From the NCBI GenBank assembly GCA_021307315.1, contig JAJSPD010000036.1, positions 310,001-374,000 of the forward strand: DNA of 64,000 bases. The letters are read 5' to 3'. A program made the position numbers and the translations under genes. Source of the DNA: Bisporella sp. PMI_857. Lineage: Eukaryota; Ascomycota; Leotiomycetes; Helotiales; Helotiaceae. A model generated the notes under the pieces. That model was not told the origin of the DNA. It was given only the letters and a program-made list of their open reading frames with translations, and ran no database searches. Position 1 is the first letter of the stretch. Every line of letters starts with the position of its first letter. This document shows positions 56,201 through 64,000 of the stretch, piece after piece.

Positions 56201-58776
56201 TGTCGCCTCCGAACGAAGGAAGCCGCGCCGAGCCGCCGAGTCGCTCCGTTCCCAGCAAGGTGTTAGTGAGGCATCTGCAGTTAGGAATGGACAAAACCTC
56301 CTTCTAAAATGTTCCACTTCTTCCTCGATTCTTCCTCGCGCAGCAGCGCCGTAGCTGCCGCACATTTTCTTGCTTGCAATCATCAGACGACTGTGATGAC
56401 ACAGGGCGTGAACTTCCCAAGGGCCACCGGTATAACCCTCTTCTCCTGGGGCAAGTTGACACGTATCAATAGTCCGTGTGAATTCACGATCCTGAATCCG
56501 CTTGGTCACGCGTTTTGTGACAGCTCTTGCATCCTGTAACATAGGCCACAACTCTTCCGCAACGAACGCCAGTCTGTCCACAATCTCGTCTTCTGCCCGA
56601 TATGACTGCCCGGAACAGATCCTCTCCGCAAGGGCTTTTCTAGCATTGACCCGTAGCTGTCGGACCTTGGAGCTGTCTGCCTTCCAAGCTGATGGAATAA
56701 TAGGTCTATGTTGAGCTTCTGTCTGAAGAGACAAAACAGATTCATGGTGGAGCCACTCAAGCAAGGAGTCCTTGTCCTTCGTATTTACCCGGGCGCTCCT
56801 ATCAGAAGGTAGGGGGTTCAATCGCCTAGAAGGAAAACGCTTATCATCGCCGAGAATGCCTCGGCCCCAAGCTCCGTCATTCGCTACCATCTCGTCCTTC
56901 CAGCCCCATTTGACTTCGGGATAGTGCTTGACAACGTACCAGATGGCTACCATGACGTAGTAACAGTTTGACTCGCCGAAAAGGAAGTCCTTAGGCATAA
57001 GCATAGACTCCTTATTCCTCTGGTCGAGGAGCGCTCTCACGAGGTATGCCATGATGTCGCCAATAGCATGTCGAATCCTCTGGACCGTTGCAAGCTCAGT
57101 GACGGGGGAATTTTGGTCCGCCCCTCCATGGAGTAACCCGTTTCCCGCTTCCGACGTAGGCAGTGTTTTGTCGTACTCTTCTTGAGTTTGGAAGCCTCTG
57201 ATCTCATAACCGCTTCTTTTGATTATTCTCGTTAACAGCTGGTCAACTTTGATCAAAAACCTTGTTTTCCAACTGTTCAGCATGAGTGCACTGTTAGTGA
57301 CGTAAAGCTCTTAATCCCACGAGAAAGAAACGGCTCGTCTATAGAAACCAACTCACAATAAAGCCTTCAAGTCAACATTGGCCTTAAGAAACAGGTTGCT
57401 CACAAGTGCCAAGGGACGCGAAGCCCATGTGACGGCACGGCATCCTGTTGGGACAAGATCGACCTCCAGAATCTTCTCCAAGCAACGGGCGACAACGTTG
57501 ACCTCGCAAAGCTCCGAGAAGAATTCTGTCTTCTCTTGCCGCTCGTAAAAGATTGACTGCCACATGGCGCCGGTCGCAAGCTCGTTCCGTGGTCCAATAT
57601 CCATGAACTTGGACATGTCATCACGCAACAAGTTTGGGGCGGTTACGGGAGGAGCCTCAGAACCCTCACAGATACGGAAAGAGGCGACAAAGATGCATGG
57701 GCCGTTGGTAACCTTCGGCTGCAAGCTTACCTTGCACAACGGAAACTTTTTGCTTGAGTCCTCCGAGCTACAGTGATCCAACTTCTCGTAAAATATTGCG
57801 AGGGGGACCTCCTTATAGTCGCCACTGTCAATATTGAATTCAGATAAGCTAGCCTGCCAATAAAACTTCTTTTTTTCTCCCGAGAAGGAGGCGACATTGA
57901 TGTATTCAGAATGCAGGAATGCCTTAGAGACAACAACCGTTGCCATATCGTCATTGGACTGGCTGAGACTGGGAAACGACTGGAACCTCATAGGTCCGTC
58001 TATTGTCAGTGTTAGCTCAGTTCCGTCTGGGACTACCTCGCAAGATTTTGCTCCGGGCTGACATTGGTAATCGAGCCGTAGCACTTGATACAGTACGCCA
58101 TCTTTCATGAATGACACCATTGCACATGTGCCTACTTCTACGATCTCCCTCTTCCCTGTTTTGTTTCCCCGAGAGTCAGTGTTTCCGGAGCTGATACTGG
58201 ATTGAACATTCGGCTCCGCAACAGGTCTATCCACATGGAGGGAATACTCATTAAATGGCCAGCGGTAGTTGTAGCAACCACGCTCCAACATGCTACCAAG
58301 GGAGAATCTTGGGCCGGTCTGCGGGGAAGTGTCAGGTTTTAAGCATAACTAAGCATGTTGTCGATGGTCTACTTGTTAAGGACTCACAGCATTGGCGGGA
58401 AAGCCGGAAGATGCAACTTTCAATCCGAAAGTTGACTTTCCCCCACGTTCCCTTTGCCCTCGAGCAAGAGATAAGTACAATGAGTATTCAAAGTCGCCTA
58501 GAGCGAACAGGATTCCGTGTTGCGCTGATGGGGCCGTCATCATCAATAGCTCGCCTCCATAGTTACAGCATGAAGCGAACCCCCCCTGCCCAAAGTCGAA
58601 GGAGCATGCTGGGTGGTTGGAAAATTTGGAGTAGCTGACGTATGCCGGTCCTTCACGCCGTCAAAACCTAGTCCTTGAGAACAAGAACGGGCAGTTCTAA
58701 TTACAAACGTACCTTTATCATTTCGACGAAGCCAATTAAACGCGTCTGCAACCGGAATCGCCTTCTCCGCCTCCAT
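53248..58776 (-). CDS. Large ten-exon protein of unknown function with 42-residue repeats, coiled coil and two C-terminal membrane helices
   Basis: Exons 58776-58713, 58650-58388, 58318-57357, 57290-55061, 55002-54971, 54873-54315, 54257-54090, 54028-53879, 53774-53712 and 53652-53248 join without a break to about 1631 residues. All introns are GT-AG and every phase matches. The start at 58776 (MEAEKAIPVADAFNWLRRND) follows an in-frame TAA but an additional 5' exon cannot be excluded. The N-terminal ~430 residues (HPACSFDFGQGG, RGCYNYRWPFNEY) form a conserved-looking globular region. The middle carries a helical domain (KHYPEVKWGWKDEM), then four 42-residue repeats (55205-55715). Residues ~1430-1470 are a coiled coil (EELEKIRLKHEEALERSLAE), followed by two hydrophobic helices (IGCLPVGLSAALFAV and GWFIGIIVIFFVVTFLV). 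Coiled coil plus two helices recalls CorA-like topology, but no GMN loop exists. I do not recognise the family. Confidence 0.83.
55205..55715 (-). repeat. Four 126-base coding repeats (42 residues each)
   Basis: Each unit has the form YNEDIQ-LPEDIRQVLS, then LQQLINATSRAM. DNA similarity between units is obvious (for example TTGATAAGTTGTT, AAATGTTGAAT-TCTTCATTAT). They lie in exon 4 of the large gene and are predicted helical. Confidence 0.85.
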
Positions 58777-59808
58777 CACGGCGGATGTGGCTTCAAGTTA
58801 TCAGGGAGAGTCAATGACGCTGAAATGGTTGGTTCGACTTCAGAACATAGGTTTGTGGTCTTTCTGGTCGGCCTTGCCTCCAGGGGTTGAGAATGAAAGA
58901 GGAGAAAAGCGGTAGGAAGAAGTAGAATTCGGCGGGCGGTATTTCACTCCCAAATATATTAGTCGTATTAGAACTCAAATCCGTCGCAGCCTTGTGTCTT
59001 CTAGCATGCCTTCTCGCCAATATCCCGAACTGGATCGCTATCTAAGCAGGACCCCGGGGAACTCGGGAACTTGGACCAGAAAGAGGGATTGCCGCAAGCC
59101 ACCACGGCTTATGCCACTTACCGCTTCCAGTGGTGTTTTGTAGTGCTGCTGCATGGCAAGCAGAACTCGGTGTATTAAGGCCTCCAATCATTGAGTCGAT
59201 TCAAAGCGTCCCCCGTCACCCCATCCCACCAACGAGGGGGATACTGTCGAGCCTTGTCTCTCGAACAGACGGCATACTTAAGAAATAAATCCATATTCTC
59301 GATGTGTGAGTCCCGTCATACTTCTGCTGCGGCTGAGTGCAGGGGGAAGCGAAAGAAGGGGGGGGGCCGGAATCACCGAACTTGCCAGTGCAGGTATTCT
59401 CTCTCGGGATGCCGTTACTCACCTCGAGTCAATCACGGTGTGTTGGCTCCTCCGTTAAAGAATGATGGTCCCCGTCCATTTGAGCGGACGGACCGGTCAT
59501 ACTCCACACTTTATCGGTTCGGCAAGGTCTCACCCACTTTGCCTACCTAAAGTGGATGAGGGTCACCAACAGGGGTGGTGCGCCAAGAATCCTGGCACCC
59601 ACCCAACTGTTGCACCAATACACAAAAACCAGCAATATGCAAACTTTGTGTCGTACTCTCGTATTTCCTTATATTCTACCTAGAAATAAGTAAAGTTGTA
59701 GTCAATTTCCCATAAGCTCTGGTTCGTGTTTCGTAGGCTAGCACCCCGGAATTGATCTGCAACTTTTTGACTATTGACTTGTACTTTTTCCTCCAAACTG
59801 TAGCTTCC
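58777..59808. other. Upstream region of the large gene
   Basis: No supported gene. It contains the presumptive promoter of the large minus-strand gene and a G-rich stretch near 59355-59370. Confidence 0.4.
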
Positions 59809-60155
59809 CTAGCTTCTCGTATATTGAGCACTTTCATATCCGCCGTCTCGAATGTTTGGCCTGGCGTTGCACTCCAAAAGCATCTTCACGGCATCTCTGT
59901 GGCCTTCTGCTGCCGCCGCCTGGAGAGCATTTCCATATTTACTATTCCATATTTACTACCTGTAAGGTTAGGGTCCGCACCCTTGTCGAGTAGATGGACA
60001 ATCTGTAAGTTACCATCTGCTGCTCCTACTTGGAGAGGACGTCTGTATTGACCACCTCGTTTTCTGGTGTCCGTGACCTTATCAGGGATCATCGTCACGA
60101 TCTCTTTATTACATTCTTTGTTGCCGTTTGTTGCAATATTTTAGATGTCCGTGAC
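59809..60155 (-). pseudogene. Ankyrin-repeat fragment, frameshifted by a 14-base duplication
   Basis: Minus strand: TNGNKE, MIPDKV, RPLQVGAADGNLQIVHLLDK, then GADPNLTG, then a frame change, then ALQAAAAEGHRDAVKMLL and a stop at 59811-59809. These are consecutive ankyrin repeats of the receptor type. The break is an exact 14-base tandem duplication (TTCCATATTTACTA at 59931-59944 and 59945-59958). An upstream receptor domain is not present, so this is the 3' tail of a lost gene. Confidence 0.8.
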
Positions 60156-61539
60156 CCGCAGCACTACGAGCCCTGCTTATGTATATGCATATAGACCTTG
60201 ATGAAATCTCACTTGCACCCAACCTTTTCCAAAGCAGGTTGGAAATTGCTGTCATGATACATCCCATCCACAATATCACTTTTTGGGGGCTAAAAGGCGA
60301 CTTCCTTGTCGTGGCGCATAGGTTGAGCCTCGAAGCTCCGGTACAGCAGCTCGCTATTGGTTTTAAAGGTCCAATACCCCGATATCGGGTTAGCTTATTG
60401 GTCTGTTTACGAGCAGACCTTTGATTTCCATCCTGGGGAACCGGCCGGCCCCGATCTTCCGTCGCACAGGAGAGTCTGCAGCCTCAGTCCCTTCTGATGA
60501 GGGTCACGGTCATTCGATAGAAGGCACAGTAACCCTCCAAAGTATGGGGTGCTAGCTACGGCAACAACAAACTGCTGTGTTCTTCATATCATGCGTCTGG
60601 GACACGGCTGTAAATAGTAATTGTCCAATACTATCCATCTCTTACCACCCTTTTACGTATCACGAGCTAACCGAGTGCTGAATGCGTGCTTCGCCAAGGA
60701 GTGTGGCTAAGTTGTTCGGACCAACCAGAAAGAGTCTGCTTCCACGTGATCTCACGGAAGGAATTATCAAGTATTGATTGCCACAGATCCAGGAGCCTGT
60801 CTCAAACGTGTACATAATTTCTATTTAAACATCACAATTCATTTGATCCAACTACGGCAAGTCGCAAATCAGAGGGGTTTTATCAATGCACTGAAAAAGG
60901 ATGCAACATGAAGAGGCCATGAAGGGGCCATGTAATTGAGATCCCGTATCTGATGGTGCTGTTCCAAATTCAGAAAGGATATTCACGCACAGATTCAGCG
61001 TAATAACGAACTAATCAATTACTAATCATAGTTAGAATTGAAAGGGTAATAACGGAAGCTTGTATTGTACGCAGGTGTCACGAACCCTGTAGGCCGAGTT
61101 GGCACGAAACACGTGATAGTACTAGCAGGCATTAGCACCAACATCTTGATAGTACGAAAAGCTTATTAGTAGCAGCAATGTCATAGCATGAACGGGGCCG
61201 GTTTCCCAGTGAATTTTACAGATCATTACAACAGAAGGGAGGCCCTTGTCAAAGCAGAGAGCATGTTCAAGTAGGCCTCTCGCGCCGTGCTGTCCCAAAG
61301 CTCACAGATCTAGCGAATAGCTATTCCGAGGATGCGAGGAAGCAGTTCGCGGGACATAGATGTAATATCTTCTTGCCTGGATATGCATCCTCGATAAGCA
61401 CGATCGATAGTGCTGCCCAGCCGGCGGGGCACCAAACCATGCGAATTCAGTTTTGAGGCTTTCAGTGGCATGTCTCTGCAATGGTCTCTGCAGGTGGAGC
61501 AATCTTTACTTGCTAAAGTTATGGCGGGTCTAGCCTAGC
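60156..61539. other. Gene-free stretch
   Basis: About 1.4 kb with no supported gene and no recognised repeat. Confidence 0.45.
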
Positions 61540-61845
61540 GATCCGACTTTGTGGTCCTTAGCGAAGAGATCCTAGGCTTAGGCGAGAAGTTCAAGCTCCT
61601 AATTGAAGAGGATGAGCTCAAAGCTCTTTGTAATCACCTCGACAAAGCCTATAAATGTAGGCGCCAACTCATGTCTGACGAGCTTCAGAAGTGGCAAAAG
61701 CTCCAACCACGCAACATCCTGACACACGGGCCTTCGTTATGTCTCTACCAAGTTTCTTTGATCGGGCCCGTCATCTGGATTCACCACGTAATAAATTGGC
61801 ATCATTGCTCTTTCTACAGGTTCCGCTCCGCAGCAAGGAACTGCA
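61540..61845 (+). pseudogene. DUF3435 (FluG-domain/Crypton-like) C-terminal piece
   Basis: Plus frame: AYKCRRQLMSDELQKWQK, then in another frame SFFDRARHLDSPRNKLASLLF and VPLRS. This order (rod-like helix, QQWQ-type box, then a D-R-R/L-P-R-L-A-LF block) is that of fungal DUF3435 proteins, which resemble Crypton tyrosine recombinases. The two parts are in different frames, and about 20 bases on the right the opposite-strand piece of the same family begins. Confidence 0.55.
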
Positions 61846-61863
61846 CCGCTATTCGCAACATGA

Positions 61864-62200
61864 TCAAACCGCATCAAGAGAATCTTCTCGAGCGCGTATC
61901 GTCATGTCCTCGACTAGGTAGAATAGTGCCTGAAGCTCAGGAGGCACCGCCCTTCCTTTCGTATCTCTGACTGGATATATCGCAGCCTCTGTCTCTCCTC
62001 GCTCGTCCCTAAACACCACAAAGTTCATTTGTTGTTTCCCATCGTGGATAGAGACGCCAACCAAATTGCGAGGATGGAAATTCATTTAGTACAGCAATCC
62101 GCGGTTTGAGCCTTTCCACGCACTTGACTCGATAAATTCGCCGATTCTGCTCGAGCTCACAGCTGTATACACATATCTGCGTCAAGTCATAACCAAAGAT
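61864..62200 (-). pseudogene. DUF3435 upstream piece, inverted
   Basis: Minus strand: AVSSSRIGEFIESSAWKGS and NRGLLY, a TAG at the end of this, then VGVSIHDGKQQMNFVVFRDE and RGETEAAIYPVRDTKG. In intact DUF3435 proteins this block (SARVGE, RGL-Y) precedes the block found on the plus strand at 61.5-61.8 kb. Here the two face each other, so an inversion or two insertions occurred, apart from the stop at 62087-62085. Confidence 0.5.
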
Positions 62201-63198
62201 AAAAACTAGCCTAAAGACTACAACAACTGGTATCCTGCCAGTGGCGATTAGGGCTAGTTATCCTCAAGCGATACAGCGGTGACGGTCCTAGATATCCTGC
62301 AACATCTCCTAATATAGCATGGCTTTATTCCCTCATCGGAGAGTTACTTTGTCTGCTGGTGTTGCAAAGCTACAGGGTCTGTTGGACAGAAGAAGCGATC
62401 GGTTGGTAACTGCATTGTAGGCCTGCTCCCAGATCTCACTGCCAGGGCTGTGGGCGATAACTGCAGTTAAGAGGGCTGTATGCGGTCGAAATTGAAGTCG
62501 TTGGAGTCGATAGCAGAATTCGGTCTGAGGAGGTCGCCGCCAAGCTTGTCATGATCGGTCTTAGAATGTAGAAGGCGGCTGGTGGGGAGGATTTGAAGCG
62601 CGATAAAGGATTGAATGCGAGGCCCTGCGCGTCTGGACGCTGTCAGACAAGCCCTCACTATACGGGTGACGGCCGGATATCGGTTAGGATGAGGCAGTAG
62701 AAAACGCGGCCTCTCATCTTAGTCCTCTGGTAACAAATGAGGATGCATGGACAGAACAACTAGGTGTCCCGACAACAATGCTTCATAGACATATTCCCAA
62801 AAGCTAAGGTCAGTCGACCAATTGTCCCCGTCGTACTTCTGGTTGATGTGTGTAAAATGCCGATCGAAAACCGCAAGTCGTTTGAGTACGAGATCTAGGT
62901 TGCGTGCTGTAGACACTTTTTAATTGAGTCGAAGGTTGCAGCTAGTATAATGTATAGGGCACCAGTAGTGTAGTGCTGCTCACCTTTTCCACGGGAAATA
63001 AGGTAAGCATTCGAAGGCGGCGACGGGAGACCACAAATAACATGAGAAATCTCATTCGAGATGCCGGTAATGTCGTGAGTATGTTGGCCATACAGAGTTT
63101 GGGGAGAATGCAAAACACGCGCTCAAGGAAGTACAAAACGCATCGTTCGGGCAGACCTGCAAAGAGACGGGTTATAAATAACCGGTATCCTCACGCTA
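62201..63198. other. Gene-poor stretch
   Basis: A short minus frame at 62719-62916 (LKRLAVFDRHFTHINQKYDG) and an overlapping one to 63113 do not belong to a recognised family. No gene supported. Confidence 0.4.
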
Positions 63199-64000
63199 TC
63201 ATACTATAACAAATTCCCTCCAGCGATGCTTATTTTGCTCAAGTTCAACAATCCCTTCACCATTCATATAGCCGTCAACATAAGCATCACCAACTACTTC
63301 AAAACTAATGTTGCCATCCCCTCTGGCTATATCACCAACTGGTCTGAGAACAACTGGTGTTGCACACCCAGATAGTATACAGATTTCACAGCCAATGGTT
63401 GCTTGGTAGTATGCTGACCCTTGCAGCCCACTCTGGCAGGTGAAGAATCGACGACAATCCAATATCCCGTAGAGATTCTCCATAACAACTCTGCTCCACA
63501 TCTCCAGCTCCGCTTGGTTCAATCTATCACTAACCTGAGCTCTAAGTTCGATCAGGGGTCTTCCAAGTTGAAAATCCTTTTTCGGGTATGAAAGAGCGAA
63601 GAGTCCAAGAATAATCTGTCGAGCTTCCTCATCAGATCGACCTGCGAAGAGCTCTGCTTCTCTTAGAATACGCCCGCACGTAAAGTTCTTGCAGAATACT
63701 ATAAGCTCATCGACTGAAACATTGTCAGGAGGTCCGAGACCTAAACGCGACTGATGGAAGTCGTGAGAAAGTGCGAGTATCTTTTGGTGTTTTTCCTTCT
63801 CTACTAACATCGTGTGTTGTCCTATGACGCTGATGGTTCCGATACAAAATCCTCTTGTTGTGAGAGTTTCTCCATTAGGGCTGAAGACAGTGTCTGCTTC
63901 GGTGTTTCCCGCAGCTTCGAATACTCCGAGAGATCCGCTGATGAGACTACTAGGATAGATATCTACCCAGTCTACCACCCAACTTGGTAGTGTTAGGAGA
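63199..64000 (-). CDS. HET-domain protein, C-terminal part (5' end beyond the window)
   Basis: The frame is open from the right edge (reads TLPSWVVDWVDIYPSS) to a stop at 63201-63199, at least 267 residues. LPSWVVDW is the usual block after the HET domain, and the end FEVVGDAYVDGYMNGEG is the standard C-terminal signature of HET-type incompatibility proteins. The N-terminal HET domain itself lies to the right of the window. By family it triggers cell death in non-self recognition or is a receptor relative. No breaks were seen within the window. Confidence 0.82.
   Translation of the reverse strand, partial: LLTLPSWVVDWVDIYPSSLISGSLGVFEAAGNTEADTVFSPNGETLTTRGFCIGTISVIGQHTMLVEKEKHQKILALSHDFHQSRLGLGPPDNVSVDELIVFCKNFTCGRILREAELFAGRSDEEARQIILGLFALSYPKKDFQLGRPLIELRAQVSDRLNQAELEMWSRVVMENLYGILDCRRFFTCQSGLQGSAYYQATIGCEICILSGCATPVVLRPVGDIARGDGNISFEVVGDAYVDGYMNGEGIVELEQNKHRWREFVIV

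Noticed and set aside
59191..59550. A 119-codon plus-strand frame with a non-ATG start
   Set aside because: Composition is basic and Ser/Arg-rich without family motifs, upstream of the large gene in the opposite direction; no supporting splice or start signals.

Overview
The window looks like nuclear DNA of a filamentous ascomycete, probably a Leotiomycete. This is inferred from short GT-AG introns (about 44-100 bases) that join clean reading frames, from fungus-specific families (HeLo, SesB-like lipase, HET, DUF6594, STAND N-terminal domain, DUF3435) and from retrotransposon debris. No bacterial-style operons are seen, and I found no convincing tRNA or rRNA gene.

Layout. 1-12.6 kb is a dense island of three NOD-like receptor (STAND) genes with three different effector/repeat combinations: a lipase-like/NACHT gene cut by the left edge (minus), a divergent NB-ARC/TPR gene (plus), and a HeLo/NACHT/ankyrin/ZZ-finger gene (plus). 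12.6-16.3 kb has two decayed genes (Myb/SANT-like, DUF6594) and an intact three-exon retropepsin-like gene. 16.9-22.6 kb is a Zn2Cys6-plus-giant-ankyrin gene built on a 102-base tandem repeat, with one in-frame stop near its 5' end. 22.8-31 kb is a transposon graveyard: LINE pieces, solo LTRs of several families with exact 5-base target duplications, an inverted pair of LTRs and dispersed repeats. 31.4-34.6 kb carries three broken metabolic or transport genes (OPT transporter, glutamine-synthetase-like, CorA-like). 35.9-51.5 kb is gene-sparse, with two alpha/beta hydrolases, an SDR, a truncated BED-finger/hAT-like ORF, a low-complexity protein and a complete six-exon MFS transporter, plus two DNA-type elements near 41-42 kb. 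51.5-53.2 kb has more repeats, a LINE tail and a Ca2+-ATPase tail fragment. 53.2-58.8 kb is one large ten-exon gene (about 1631 aa) of unknown function with a coiled coil and two C-terminal membrane segments. 59-64 kb has an ankyrin relic, a rearranged DUF3435 relic, and the 3' part of a HET-type gene running off the right edge.

How it fits together. Receptors and HET-type genes of the classes used in fungal non-self recognition sit at both ends, with relics and repeats between. Many relics are broken by stops explicable as TGG/CAA/CAG to TAG/TAA changes, which fits RIP-like C-to-T mutation. Most other breaks are small indels. This pattern suggests a fast-evolving accessory region. Splice sites below were worked out by hand from frame and motif continuity and have not been checked against transcripts.
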